Positions 34,525 to 43,718 of a stretch of 64,000 bases of DNA are shown in pieces. Numbering within the stretch: position 1 is the first letter of the stretch; each line of letters begins with the position of its first letter. The notes below the pieces were generated by a model. The model had not been told where the DNA came from. It saw only the letters and a program-made list of their open reading frames with translations, and searched no databases. This DNA comes from an uncultured Collinsella sp. (GTDB taxonomy: Bacteria; Actinomycetota; Coriobacteriia; Coriobacteriales; Coriobacteriaceae). Location: assembly GCA_937950415.1 (NCBI GenBank), contig CALFDL010000227.1:1-64000 (forward strand). Direction: 5' to 3'. A program made the translations under genes and the position numbers.

Positions 34525-35205
34525 TTACAATACACGCAGCATCATATCCTGAATCGCATCCTCGATATCGAAATCTTGCGTATCGGCATTCCAACGATAG
34601 CACTTCAGGACCTTCACGTAGTTCCTGAACCAGTTCTGCTTCGAGAGACAGAGGGCGATATGGGTGATTGCACCCAGACCGTCTTCAGGATTCTCCTCGA
34701 TATAGAAGTTTCCCTCCCTACGAAGACCATTTGTCTCGACGATCAGCTTTGTGAGGTAATTCTTCACATCATCGATCCTGATAAGCCCGTCGTCGATGAT
34801 CCTCTGCTCATCCAGGATGAGTTCCAGCTTGTGCATCGGAATCGCATCTTTCCGGATGCCGGTGGGGGAGGAATAGGTGCCCGAATGAAATGAACCCCAA
34901 TTTCTCACGGCTTCCTCAATTCCATCCTCAACATCGAAACTGTTTGTTTCCTCATTCCACCAATAGCAGTTGAGTGTCTTCACGTATTTCCGGAACCAAT
35001 CGTTCCGGAGAAGAATCAGCTCGACAGCAGCAATCATTCCAAAACCGTCATCAACCGGATCATCCTCGATGTAGAAGTTCCCTTCCTTACGAAGCCCCTT
35101 CTCGGTCACGGCGATGTAGTCGATATATCCGTAAAGCTCATCAAGGTTATACTCACCATCAGCAAGCACTTTTTTCTCATCCAGCTCAAGTTCCAACTTG
35201 TTCAT
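34525..35205 (-). CDS. Internally duplicated unknown protein
   Basis: A 226-residue acidic soluble protein made of two copies of one domain of about 100 residues (1-100 and 124-226). Each has KLEL-LDE, GLR[KR]EGNFYIE, then WFR-YVK-L-CY-WN and a D[VI]ED end. The ribosome site (AGGGAGG) is strong and a TAGTA-type promoter (35232-35248) lies upstream. A domain that repeats head to tail suggests a binding protein or a pseudo-dimer. Family not recognised. Confidence 0.7.
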   Translation of the reverse strand: MNKLELELDEKKVLADGEYNLDELYGYIDYIAVTEKGLRKEGNFYIEDDPVDDGFGMIAAVELILLRNDWFRKYVKTLNCYWWNEETNSFDVEDGIEEAVRNWGSFHSGTYSSPTGIRKDAIPMHKLELILDEQRIIDDGLIRIDDVKNYLTKLIVETNGLRREGNFYIEENPEDGLGAITHIALCLSKQNWFRNYVKVLKCYRWNADTQDFDIEDAIQDMMLRVL

Positions 35206-35275
35206 TTGCGTTCCTCCCTATGTTTTGTAGCTAGTACTATTATACCATGTATTCATGTCAGCTACAACGAACGCA

Positions 35276-35312
35276 AAAAGAGGGAAGCCAGACCCCAATC
35301 TGACTTCTCTCT
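35276..35312. terminator. Bidirectional hairpin after the ArdC-type operon
   Basis: AGAGGGAAGCCAGA pairs imperfectly with TCTGACTTCTCTCT just past the stop of the 35315 gene. Confidence 0.6.
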
Positions 35313-35314
35313 AC

Positions 35315-36148
35315 TTACCTGTTTTGATTCTCCTGTTCTTTGTCGCCTGAAATGTCGGTTTGTTCCTGCAGCATCCTCATCGCTTCATCGACGCAAGTCT
35401 TTTTTGCATCGAGTCTCGCCTTTGGTTGCATTTTCGCACGCTTCCCCTTCTCGGCAGCCTTATCGAAATTTTCAGTCAGAGCCTCGAAGTCAACATCCTC
35501 CCAATGCCGTTTCTTCCCTGTTCCCTGCATAAATACGTCGAAATAGCTGACACGGCTATGCCTGGCATATGCGAGAGGGCAGACCTGTTCTTCTTTCATA
35601 CCGGCCTTGACTGCTTCAGCTGGCAATCGGTAAGAAATCATCTCGGTTTTCTTGCGCCGTGCGATGAACCGCGTGCACATCTCGGGGTGAACGGCCTCAT
35701 AGGCCAGAACGCTCGATGGGTTACATCCAAATTTCTGCTCGAATTCTTTCTCGCGAGCATTCATGAATTGAAGTCGTGCTTCCCGTGCAGCCTGCTCGGC
35801 CGCCATCTGCCTATCGCGTTCGATAACCTGCTCTTGGCTCATCGGTTCGAAGTTTCGACAGACAGCATCCTCGTTCAATCCGAAGAACTCAACTTCACGT
35901 GCAGTTCGGCTGGAATGGTGCCACGACTTATACTCAAGGAATTCTTTTGTCAGCTCAGCTTTGGTTTTCTTTTCGATATCCGGATCGTAAGCCAGATCGA
36001 AATCGAAACAGTAGCCCTTGACCGCTTGGATGATTGCGGTCTTGGTCCACCTGCTGATCGGCATCTCACCCTGTTCATAAGCCTCGCCTGCACGTACGCT
36101 CATCGAGGAACCTAAATAGCCTTTTTGACCATATGTTACCTGCGTCAT
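35315..36148 (-). CDS. Unknown element-borne protein, last gene of the ArdC-type operon
   Basis: A 277-residue soluble protein starting MTQVTYGQKGYLGSSM behind CGGAGG. It has an early basic helical region (SRWTKTAIIQAVKGYC), a long charged coiled-coil-like segment (residues 95-140) and a basic tail. No catalytic motif or membrane segment is seen. It follows four genes on the same strand, including the ArdC-type gene, with short gaps, so it is probably co-transcribed. It lacks the shared C-terminal box. Confidence 0.65.
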   Translation of the reverse strand: MTQVTYGQKGYLGSSMSVRAGEAYEQGEMPISRWTKTAIIQAVKGYCFDFDLAYDPDIEKKTKAELTKEFLEYKSWHHSSRTAREVEFFGLNEDAVCRNFEPMSQEQVIERDRQMAAEQAAREARLQFMNAREKEFEQKFGCNPSSVLAYEAVHPEMCTRFIARRKKTEMISYRLPAEAVKAGMKEEQVCPLAYARHSRVSYFDVFMQGTGKKRHWEDVDFEALTENFDKAAEKGKRAKMQPKARLDAKKTCVDEAMRMLQEQTDISGDKEQENQNR

Positions 36149-36171
36149 AACCCTAGACCTCCGTTCGCTGA

Positions 36172-37362
36172 TCAGCTGTCGCCGACGGTGCCTTCATCGC
36201 GTGTGCAGGGCTTCACGCCGATCTCATCAGACAGTCGATTCGATGCCTCACGCGACGACATTGTTTTCTGGGATAGGTTCTTAGTTTTTGCAGGCTGCGG
36301 CGGTTCGGGCTCAAGCATACCGAGCGTTTTCTTGCATACTTCCGATGCCGTCATGAGATAGGAGTCGAATGATTCACCGGACAACGCATAGAACGTCTTG
36401 GCGACGGCATCGCGTCCGGATGCATCGCAATTCGAATAGACGCGCAGCAAATCAATCGCAGCATCGGTTGAGAGGGCGTCAATCGAATTGAATGTCTCGG
36501 CGAGCACCGTATCGGCACCTTCCGACTTCTCTGCATCCATATCCTTGATTTTATCCATGAACCCCGACACCTGCTCGACCATCCCGTCGCGCCACTCGTC
36601 ATCTTTTACGATACCCGCTTCGATGCGGTCCGCCATTGCAATGATTTCATTGAAACGGGCGAGCGTTTCCGCATCGAGTTCCGAGACATAGCTCCAGCGA
36701 CCGTCTTCGCAAAGTGTGAAGATAAGGTCATTGATTCGACGGTCATCTGGACCCGTAACGTAGATTGTCGCGATGTGGGGGGAACCGTTCACGACATGGA
36801 TCTGTCCGGGAACCTCATCGAGGTGCTTTATACCCCAGGCCATACATTCCTCGATGTCTGCGACCGACACATCATATAACGTGAAATGTGGGACATCGCC
36901 CAACCCATTGACTTTGGAGTCGATATAGATACCGTGGACGGGATCGTAGATGCCGCCGTTCTTAGAGAAGGACTTGGAAAGCTCGATGAAATGCAGCATG
37001 GGGTTTTCCATGAGCGATTCGGCCTTGCACGCTGGTGCAAAAGACAGCAATGCGTCGGCGACGTTTTCCAGGCAATATGGTCCGTTCAGCCGGGCGCGGT
37101 CAAGTATCTCGTTTAACATACGAAGCTGTCCCATATTCGCGCCCTGAAGAAAGGCCGCGGCAAGGGCTTCATGATTGAAAGACTCCTCCTCATAATGCCC
37201 GTCGGAGACATTCAGCGCGGTCCAATCGTCGGTAAGCTTGTTTTTTTGGATCAATAGGCCGGCGCCGGTGTTTGGAAATAATGGCTGGTCCTCATTGACT
37301 TTTTTGATACGGGTGCGGCCTTCAAGGTATTCGCGGTACATATATTTGATGTAATCGGACAT
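36172..37362 (-). CDS. Unknown tail-box protein
   Basis: A 396-residue acidic soluble protein with a strong ribosome site (AAAAGGAGCG). No enzyme motif is recognised; the sequence is mixed alpha/beta with a repeat-poor helical C-terminal half. The end carries both shared signals: the box NLSQKTMSSREASNRL (L363 to L377) and a terminal TRDEGTVGDS like those of the two upstream neighbours. The three neighbours are otherwise unrelated, so the tails look like added or conserved functional tags. Confidence 0.75.
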   Translation of the reverse strand: MSDYIKYMYREYLEGRTRIKKVNEDQPLFPNTGAGLLIQKNKLTDDWTALNVSDGHYEEESFNHEALAAAFLQGANMGQLRMLNEILDRARLNGPYCLENVADALLSFAPACKAESLMENPMLHFIELSKSFSKNGGIYDPVHGIYIDSKVNGLGDVPHFTLYDVSVADIEECMAWGIKHLDEVPGQIHVVNGSPHIATIYVTGPDDRRINDLIFTLCEDGRWSYVSELDAETLARFNEIIAMADRIEAGIVKDDEWRDGMVEQVSGFMDKIKDMDAEKSEGADTVLAETFNSIDALSTDAAIDLLRVYSNCDASGRDAVAKTFYALSGESFDSYLMTASEVCKKTLGMLEPEPPQPAKTKNLSQKTMSSREASNRLSDEIGVKPCTRDEGTVGDS

Positions 37363-37381
37363 TGCGATTCGCTCCTTTTAA

Positions 37382-38473
37382 CTATTCGCCTACGGTGTCT
37401 TCTTCACGGATCTGGTTGACTGTCGTTCGTTCAGTTTGCCTCCGCTGCGCCACATCGCGGTTCACTTCATGTTTATGTCCCAGGGTGCGGTCAGGTGCCG
37501 ATTGCGCTTTATTCTCCGCATATGGGATGACTTTGGCGGCGAGCTGGCTGCATTCATCGCAGCTGAGGTTCGGCAAGGCGTCAAGATCCACTCCGGCATC
37601 CCGCAGCTCCTTGATCGATTGCGCCGCATTTTCAATCGAATTATTCATCTGGACGGCGACATGGCATCCGCAGGGAAGATATCTATCGGGTCCGAAGCTG
37701 TCTGAGAGATATGGGACCAGCTCAGCCTGAACAGTCTCGGTAGCATGTTCCACAGCCGCGATAACGTCTTGAGGATTGAACTTAAGCGAGATACCGGAAA
37801 GATATGAGCCGTAGCTCCTGGCAGCGATCAGGTCGCCTGGCGTCCTGTAATTACTCTCTCCGCATCCGAAATGATCTTTAAGGGACGCCAGCAGCTCTTT
37901 ATGGTAGTCGAGCGGCAGAACCCGATCATTCTCATATTCCGGAATGGGACGGTTTTCGACATTGCACTTTTCCACGAGGGTGCCGTAGACGCTCTGCGGC
38001 CACTTTTCAATTGCTCCATAGAATTCACCGGCGGCCTCGATGTCGCCCGTGCGGGTGAAGAGAAAATCCTTAAGTGATTCCGGGTAGTCCGTCTTGTCCC
38101 CGAAGACGGCATCGTAGAATTCATTCTGGTAGAAGAAGAGACCGCGCGGCAGGACGTGGATAAAATCCTTCACGGACTCATCTACTTCAAATTTGACGTT
38201 AGAGATCGGGAATTTCGGACTGAAATCGCTCGGTTTATACTCACGGGCTGTGCGGGGCAGCTCGAAATGCTGCTTTGCGCCGTCCGCGAGGTCGATATAG
38301 TCGTCGACATATTTGAGTTTGCCGATGAACTCACCGCTCTCCGGGTCGAAATAGATCTGGGCCTTCTGTCCGGTACCGACGTGGAGACGGTTACCCCTTT
38401 TGTCATCGGTGCTGCCGTTCTGCAGATACCAGCTGAAACTGGCGACGGGTTTATCGAAATCAAACTTAGCCAT
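37382..38473 (-). CDS. Unknown tail-box protein
   Basis: A 363-residue soluble protein (MAKFDFDKPVASFSWYLQ). A CGC pair and a CDEC motif near residues 260-305 could bind zinc. The first 70 residues are beta-rich (GQKAQIYFDPESGEFIGKL). The end has the shared box (RTLGHKHEVNRDVAQ, from L331) and a terminal IREEDTVGE. It lies between two other tagged genes with gaps of under 20 bases, so it is part of the ArdC-type operon. Family unknown. Confidence 0.75.
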   Translation of the reverse strand: MAKFDFDKPVASFSWYLQNGSTDDKRGNRLHVGTGQKAQIYFDPESGEFIGKLKYVDDYIDLADGAKQHFELPRTAREYKPSDFSPKFPISNVKFEVDESVKDFIHVLPRGLFFYQNEFYDAVFGDKTDYPESLKDFLFTRTGDIEAAGEFYGAIEKWPQSVYGTLVEKCNVENRPIPEYENDRVLPLDYHKELLASLKDHFGCGESNYRTPGDLIAARSYGSYLSGISLKFNPQDVIAAVEHATETVQAELVPYLSDSFGPDRYLPCGCHVAVQMNNSIENAAQSIKELRDAGVDLDALPNLSCDECSQLAAKVIPYAENKAQSAPDRTLGHKHEVNRDVAQRRQTERTTVNQIREEDTVGE

Positions 38474-38490
38474 TTCCCATCCCCCTTTGC

Positions 38491-39771
38491 TTACGCTCCG
38501 ATGGCATTTTCATCGCGCATGTTCACAAGGTCTGCGCGGTCGCCCTGCATGTGGGCAGACGCGTCGCGAGCCGTTTCCTTCTTGTGCGAGAGACTGCGGA
38601 CGGCGCGATCTTCCTGTTCCGTCTTTTCGGGCATATCGAGCTTCTGCACGATCTCCTTGCCGGCTGCCGGATGCCCGACTTCCTGCTCGTAGCGGTCGAT
38701 GATGAAGTCGGTCGCCTGCGATGCCTGGGAAGCGGCGGCAAAGAAATCGTCACAGAGTTCTTCCTTGGTCGCCTCATATTCGTCCGTGCCGGCCACGCTG
38801 TCGAGACGCCCCTTCCAGAACTCAAGGTAGGCGACATGCTCGCCATAACCGGCGGCCTCGGGGTCGGTCTCGGCCTTGACGGCAAGATCGACGGAGCTGA
38901 AGATGCTGCTTAGCTCAGCGACGATCTCCTCGTGTGCATATTCCTTGCTGCGCATGTCACCCGTCATCTGACGGTCAAGTGCGGGCGCTGTAGAATGGCC
39001 CATCTCATGGAGTAGTGAGGCGAGGAACGAGGAATTGCTGTTGAACGCCTCGCGGGACGGAACCGAAATCTTGTCATTGACGAAGTTGTAGTAGGCGCCG
39101 TCGGTGCTCCCCTCGAACACCTCGCACCTACTCGACGCGATCACGTCGTCGGCAAGGAGCCCGACTTCGATATCGTCATTCGGCGCGAGGTCGGGAACGG
39201 GAAGCGGCGGGACGCCCTCGATAAGTGAGAGGTTGAAGACCTTGAAATAGCGATCGCATTCCGGGTGCGGATGGACGCCACTCGGAAGCTGCTCGAATTC
39301 ATATTTTCCGTTATCGCCTTTACGGTAGCGTCCCCAGACGCCGTTCTCTTTGACGGCGCGGACCCTGGTGAACTTCTGTGTGCCCCCTTTGTCGGTAAGT
39401 GGTGTTCCGTCTTTCTTGACGCGCGGAATGTAGGCGTACATGCCCCAATGCTCGATGCCTACACCGAGTTCGTCATTGATGCCCCCTCGTCCGTTCTGCA
39501 GGTTCTCTGGGACTTTCCAGCCCATTTCCTTAATCTGCTTCTCGGTAGCCCAACGCGGGTCGGCATAGCCTCGCATCATGCCGTAGACATATGTGTAGAG
39601 GAAATTGCGTCCGCTGTATTGGGTACCGGAAACCGGGTTATGCGGTGGGAGAGGGGAGGCCTCTACCCACGGTTTCTTCCACTCGTTACCGCCTTTCTCC
39701 ATGTCCTCCAGAACGCGCATGGTGATTTCCTCGCGCTGCTTGTTGATGCGGGAGAATTTAGTCATTGTCAT
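38491..39771 (-). CDS. ArdC-type antirestriction protein with zinc-peptidase domain
   Basis: A 426-residue protein. Residues 1-150 match the ArdC single-strand-binding domain (GGNEWKKPW, SGRNFLYTYVYG). Residues 185-320 are a zincin-like peptidase with HEMGH (LLHEMGHST) and a downstream glutamate (AHEEIVAELSS). Published work on plasmid pSa showed that an ArdC protein can be carried into the recipient with the transferred strand and protect it. Here the C-terminus has the shared box (RSLSHKKETARDASAHM, L394 to M408) and terminal MRDENAIGA. The leader contains a copy of the dispersed hairpin element. Confidence 0.85.
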   Translation of the reverse strand: MTMTKFSRINKQREEITMRVLEDMEKGGNEWKKPWVEASPLPPHNPVSGTQYSGRNFLYTYVYGMMRGYADPRWATEKQIKEMGWKVPENLQNGRGGINDELGVGIEHWGMYAYIPRVKKDGTPLTDKGGTQKFTRVRAVKENGVWGRYRKGDNGKYEFEQLPSGVHPHPECDRYFKVFNLSLIEGVPPLPVPDLAPNDDIEVGLLADDVIASSRCEVFEGSTDGAYYNFVNDKISVPSREAFNSNSSFLASLLHEMGHSTAPALDRQMTGDMRSKEYAHEEIVAELSSIFSSVDLAVKAETDPEAAGYGEHVAYLEFWKGRLDSVAGTDEYEATKEELCDDFFAAASQASQATDFIIDRYEQEVGHPAAGKEIVQKLDMPEKTEQEDRAVRSLSHKKETARDASAHMQGDRADLVNMRDENAIGA

Positions 39772-39812
39772 TTGTCGTCTCCTTCTAGTCGTTTTGATCC
39801 TGAAAATCTATC

Positions 39813-39862
39813 CATCGAGCGAGCCTTGGCGAGCGGATCATAGGTGCCGCCAGGCACCGCAT
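39813..39862 (-). repeat. Dispersed hairpin element, copy 3
   Basis: The minus strand reads GCGGTGCC-TGGC-GGCACC, TATGATC, CGCTCGCCAAGGCTCGCT. It lies in the leader of the ArdC-type gene, about 45 bases before the start codon. Confidence 0.8.
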
Positions 39863-39934
39863 GGAATGCGGGTCGCGGTACGCATCGCCCATTCGAGTTG
39901 CCATTCGTCCGGCAAATCGAATCGATTTTTTGCA

Positions 39935-40804
39935 TCACTCGTCAAGTAACAATTCACCCTTCTTTTTGGCCTCTTCGGCGAGTTTATCGGCACCCGCTCG
40001 CGCGATCTCGCCCTTCACGGTCAACTTTCCATCGTCTCGCCCTGGCGAATCGCTTTTTTCGACTCGCCCCTTCAATTCGAATGCCCTCGATACCGCACCG
40101 CGGAAATCGAAAGTCATATTGCGACCCCTGGCCTCTGCGATGCAGGCATATGTCCAGAACTTATCGCCGATCATGCCGTCTTCGTCGGCAAGCCTGTCAA
40201 ACCGCTCTGCGAAATCGCTTCTGACGGCGACGACTGGCACGGTCTGCTTCGACATGATGTCGCAAATCATGAGTTCCCCGGTCTTATCCGCCAGCAGGAG
40301 GAAAGGCTTGATGTCGTCGATCCATTCCCGTCCGATTCCCGAGAGGTCGCTTGCCCATTTCTCACCTGAGATAATTCGGTATCCTTCGGGAATTTCGATT
40401 TCATCGAGCAGGACGCCCGGACCATCGCTGAATCGCGTGAAAATCTCCTGGTAGGCATAATCGAGGACATCGGCATCGCCGTATGCATCGGTCCAGGGTC
40501 CGTTTTTGACTCCATGCTGGTCTTTGACCTTTATCGCGGCACTCCTGATAGCGCTCTTGACGCTCATATCGGTATCTTTGTCCATGTTCTCAAGAAGGAA
40601 TCTGTCTTCCATCTCTTCTGAAACCGAACGTATCAGAGCTGAGCGAATTCCGTCGGGAAGGGCAGTGCTCCATGGACTATCGATTGCGGAACGCAGTTGC
40701 TCCAGAATGTATCGGTCTTTGATTTCCGCGATGTTGCCTTTGGTGAGTTCGAATAGGACGAATGCCTTGGCTCCATTTCCCCTGTCGACGATGATTTCCC
40801 TCAA
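39935..40804 (-). CDS. Unknown tail-box protein led by the shared promoter
   Basis: A 289-residue acidic soluble protein. The TTG start (40804) is chosen because GGAAGGAGG lies 8 bases upstream; the longer reading would begin upstream of the promoter. The conserved promoter at 40825-40842 drives it, and it heads the run that includes the ArdC-type gene. The end carries the box (KLTVKGEIARAGADKL, L261 to L275), 14 residues from the C-terminus. No enzyme motif recognised. Confidence 0.75.
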   Translation of the reverse strand: MREIIVDRGNGAKAFVLFELTKGNIAEIKDRYILEQLRSAIDSPWSTALPDGIRSALIRSVSEEMEDRFLLENMDKDTDMSVKSAIRSAAIKVKDQHGVKNGPWTDAYGDADVLDYAYQEIFTRFSDGPGVLLDEIEIPEGYRIISGEKWASDLSGIGREWIDDIKPFLLLADKTGELMICDIMSKQTVPVVAVRSDFAERFDRLADEDGMIGDKFWTYACIAEARGRNMTFDFRGAVSRAFELKGRVEKSDSPGRDDGKLTVKGEIARAGADKLAEEAKKKGELLLDE

Positions 40805-40824
40805 ACACTTGCCTCCTTCCCTGT

Positions 40825-40842
40825 TTTGTAAGATTCTACCAC
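40825..40842 (-). promoter_or_regulatory. Conserved promoter GTGGTAGAATCTTACAAA, copy 2
   Basis: Identical over 18 bases to the copies at 6547 and 56588. Dispersed palindrome copy 5 lies about 55 bases upstream. Confidence 0.75.
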
Positions 40843-40895
40843 TCATTCTCATCCGACCATTACGTTTCTCTCCATGTTTTTGCTGAACTGTATTT

Positions 40896-40915
40896 TGGCA
40901 AACGCTTGCGGATTT
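40896..40915. repeat. Dispersed palindrome, copy 5 (diverged)
   Basis: GGCAAACGCTTGCGGATT keeps the GCAARCGYTTGC core with changed flanks, upstream of the promoter at 40825. Confidence 0.5.
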
Positions 40916-40920
40916 CGTCA

Positions 40921-41229
40921 AAGCCGCGACATCTGTCCATCTTTACGACCGGACCCTGTTAGTTCCATGTGAGCGGTCCCCGTCGCTCGCGGGTTTCCTA
41001 GCCCACCGAGGTCCGGAAACGCAAGGGCTGCCCTACGGCGCATCGTTTCACTTGTCCCTTGTCGTTTCAGTCCCATCGTGGTCTTGAACGGATACCGGCG
41101 ACGGGAAATCGCCAGCACATTGAAAACTGAACAGGGTTCGGAAGCGCCGACGGAAGAGCGGATGTTGAGTGCCGAACCTGCAAGGGCACCAAAGAAAACA
41201 GTAGGTTGAAAAACAAGGAGGAAAACGAA
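40921..41229 (+). other. Long non-coding leader of the DUF5688-like gene
   Basis: About 300 bases without a credible gene before 41230, with several GC-rich inverted stretches. An 18-base piece (CATTGAAAACTGAACAGG) near 41118-41136 resembles sequences that often precede element genes and rRNA spacers in Gram-positives. It may be a structured leader RNA; no known riboswitch class is recognised. Confidence 0.35.
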
Positions 41230-42132
41230 ATGGAAGAAAGAAGAGAAATGAATGAACAGAGAATGATGACCAGGGAGGAGCTGGAGATGAGATTGCCGGC
41301 GCTGAATCATATCGCGGAACAGAGGGATGCCAAATTCAGACTTCGCTACGCTGAGAAGACGGTGAACAATGGTATCGAGCGTGGGTACACCTTGGATGCC
41401 GGAACAAGGGTGTCTGTAAACGTTTACCAGAACGAGAGCTGGGCGCAGATGCCAGACGAGGAGCTTTTCGATACCCTGAACGATCTCGATGGAAAATACT
41501 GTGTGACGGAAGACCAGGAGACGATCGGGGAGAGACTGAATGCCCTTTTCAAGAGCGGCGAGCTGTTCGAGAAAATCTATCCAGTTGTCGTATCCGAAAA
41601 CAATACGGAAAACTTTACGGAGGCCGGTATCACATTCGATCGATATCTCGACATGCTGATTACATATCGCGTCGAACTGATGCAGATGAATGATGGAATC
41701 GGGACGATTCGACTTCAGGACAGCCATCTTGAGACTTTCGGAATTTCCCGTCAGAAGATCCGAGAGGCTGCATTTGCCAACCTTGAAGGGATTGTCGATT
41801 TCATGACGCTGCGTGATGACGCATCCGGCTTCAAGATGGTTGCGGCGACCAGGAAAGACAAACAGTTCGGCGGGGCGGCGTCGATGTTGCTCCCGTCGGT
41901 TCGCAGGAGACTTGCCGAGATGTTCGGGACCGATAGCCTTGTCTTCCTTCCATCGAGCATTTCAGAGGTCATTGTTGTAGCGCAGACAGCCGGTGAACCG
42001 GAAACGCTTCTCGCAATGGTTCATGAAATCAATGAGATGGAAGTCGCGCTGGAGGAACGGCTCACGGACAGTATCTATCCGATGTACCTTGCAGACGGCG
42101 AGTACCGCCTTTCAGTTATCCGCCCTCGATAA
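41230..42132 (+). CDS. DUF5688-like protein, long copy
   Basis: A 300-residue soluble protein starting behind AAGGAGG. The family core lies at residues 110-280: KIYPVVVSENNTENF, ITFDRYLDMLITYRV, TFGISRQKIREAAFANL, and GGAASMLLPSVRRRLAE-FGTDSLVFLPSS. Such proteins are common in gut Firmicutes and Actinobacteria, often several per genome and on mobile elements; no activity is known. A shorter relative is encoded at 43719, with a HipA-like kinase gene between them. Confidence 0.8.
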   Translation: MEERREMNEQRMMTREELEMRLPALNHIAEQRDAKFRLRYAEKTVNNGIERGYTLDAGTRVSVNVYQNESWAQMPDEELFDTLNDLDGKYCVTEDQETIGERLNALFKSGELFEKIYPVVVSENNTENFTEAGITFDRYLDMLITYRVELMQMNDGIGTIRLQDSHLETFGISRQKIREAAFANLEGIVDFMTLRDDASGFKMVAATRKDKQFGGAASMLLPSVRRRLAEMFGTDSLVFLPSSISEVIVVAQTAGEPETLLAMVHEINEMEVALEERLTDSIYPMYLADGEYRLSVIRPR

Positions 42133-42154
42133 AGGGGCGGAGCCCCTTCGGGGC
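42131..42154 (+). terminator. Hairpin after the DUF5688-like gene
   Basis: AAGGGGC-GGA-GCCCCTT directly after the stop codon; no long T run follows. Confidence 0.45.
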
Positions 42155-42270
42155 ATTCGGGTGGCATCTGATTCGCGCTGCTCGAATGTCTCGAATCAAG
42201 TCGAGCGCTCGAGATTGAATCGTCGTGCCGGTAATGGTATTATTGTATTAGTATATCGAAAGGGGAAATC

Positions 42271-43533
42271 ATGAAAATGGCTGAATACACATTGATGAAC
42301 AAGAACCACCCCGTTGTTTCCTTCAGATATGACCGAGATATTCACGCAGTGGTGAAGATTGTTGATGTTCATGATCTCAGATATGCACCCGTGGCTCTCG
42401 CTGATTCAAAAGGTATCGTGACCAGGCGTGCGCTCAACGACTGGTGGCGCCGGCGTGCGATTCCGGCGTCCCGGCATCAGATTCAGCAACTTCTCGATTC
42501 TTTGAATCTCAATAGCACGTTGGAGCTGGCGGAGGAGAATTTTGGACTTTCGCTGTCTGATCGTTACTGGATCAACAACAGTAAGAATCCTTTGAAATGG
42601 GAGGATGTCAATTTCTTCGACAATGACTTTACAGACGATCTTGGAATGTTGACTCTTGGACAGGAATCGTCCGGCAATCCGAATCTGATGTCGCCGAATT
42701 CGACGCTTGGCGGCGATCTCAATAAAAAATGGAAGATCGTCAATGGCAGGCGAATCCTCGTGAAAGGCGGGACTGGGTCGACACGACAGGAGGTTCTGAA
42801 CGAAGTTGTGGCGACGGCGCTGTATAACCGCCTGCTAAGCAGAAACGATTACGTTCCTTACTTCCTATTTGAGGAGAATGACCGAATCTATTCCGCATGT
42901 GAGAACATGCTCGGACAGGATGAGGAGCTAGTCACCGCATATGACGTACTTTCAACACGAAAGAAACCTGATTCTATAAGTGACTATGACTTTCTGGTGG
43001 ACACCTACAAGAGCCTTGGTCTCAAAAATGTAGAGGAAGGTCTGGCAAAAATGTTCACCTGTGATTATATCCTTGCCAATCAAGACCGGCACTGGCGTAA
43101 CTTCGGGGTAATCCGAAATGTTGAAACACTTGAATTTACAAGGCTTGCGCCGATTTTCGATAATGGGACAAGCCTTTGGTGTCACGCCTACAACATTCTC
43201 GCTGAAGATAGCTATATCGCAAAACCGTTTGGACCGAAAGGTATGGCTCCGGACAAGCAGCTCAGCCTTTTCAGAAATTACAGCTGGTTCGATAGGGACA
43301 AGCTTGTCGGTTTCCCTCTTGAGGCAAAGGAGATCTTGTCCCATGGGAACGATGGTATCCAAGCTCGACTTGATGTTATCGAAAGTCGCATCGAACGAAA
43401 TATCGGCAGTGTTCAACGGCATATTGAAAAGTTGGCAGTCGGGCAAAAGGAGCCATTGCGTGTCAAGCGAGATAAGGTTTTGCAGATACCGCGGATGAAT
43501 GACTCAGTTTCAAGAACTGAAAGAGAACGGTAA
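42271..43533 (+). CDS. HipA-like protein kinase
   Basis: A 420-residue protein of the HipA superfamily. After a 130-residue N-terminal part with a helix-rich segment (RRALNDWWRRRAIPASRHQI), it has the ATP-binding strand RRILVKGGTG (about 168-177), catalytic loop LANQDRHWRNFGV (about 269-281) and APIFDNGTSLW with the metal-binding Asp (about 296-306). It has an AAAGGGG ribosome site and a TGG-TATTAT promoter near 42231. It has no paired antitoxin gene. HipA-type kinases phosphorylate protein targets; this lineage is common on Gram-positive elements. It lacks the shared tail box. Confidence 0.85.
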   Translation: MKMAEYTLMNKNHPVVSFRYDRDIHAVVKIVDVHDLRYAPVALADSKGIVTRRALNDWWRRRAIPASRHQIQQLLDSLNLNSTLELAEENFGLSLSDRYWINNSKNPLKWEDVNFFDNDFTDDLGMLTLGQESSGNPNLMSPNSTLGGDLNKKWKIVNGRRILVKGGTGSTRQEVLNEVVATALYNRLLSRNDYVPYFLFEENDRIYSACENMLGQDEELVTAYDVLSTRKKPDSISDYDFLVDTYKSLGLKNVEEGLAKMFTCDYILANQDRHWRNFGVIRNVETLEFTRLAPIFDNGTSLWCHAYNILAEDSYIAKPFGPKGMAPDKQLSLFRNYSWFDRDKLVGFPLEAKEILSHGNDGIQARLDVIESRIERNIGSVQRHIEKLAVGQKEPLRVKRDKVLQIPRMNDSVSRTERER

Positions 43534-43535
43534 TG

Positions 43536-43559
43536 AAAGGGGCTTTTTGCCCCTTTTTT
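43536..43559 (+). terminator. Rho-independent terminator
   Basis: AAAGGGGC-TTTTT-GCCCCTTT followed by T4, just past the HipA-like gene. Confidence 0.85.
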
Positions 43560-43718
43560 AGCGTTCGTCGTACCTCCCTGTTTCAAGCGACTATAGGAAG
43601 TATCAGGAAGGATCTCATCGAAATGTACCGAAAGCCATCGTAAATGTAGTCGGCTGTATCAATACGCTTTTTTGATGTTATAGTACTATTACACAAAGCA
43701 TTACAGGAGGAATTGAAT

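Noticed and set aside
40918..41727. 269-codon reverse open frame
   Set aside because: Covers the DUF5688-like gene on the other strand and has no ribosome site.
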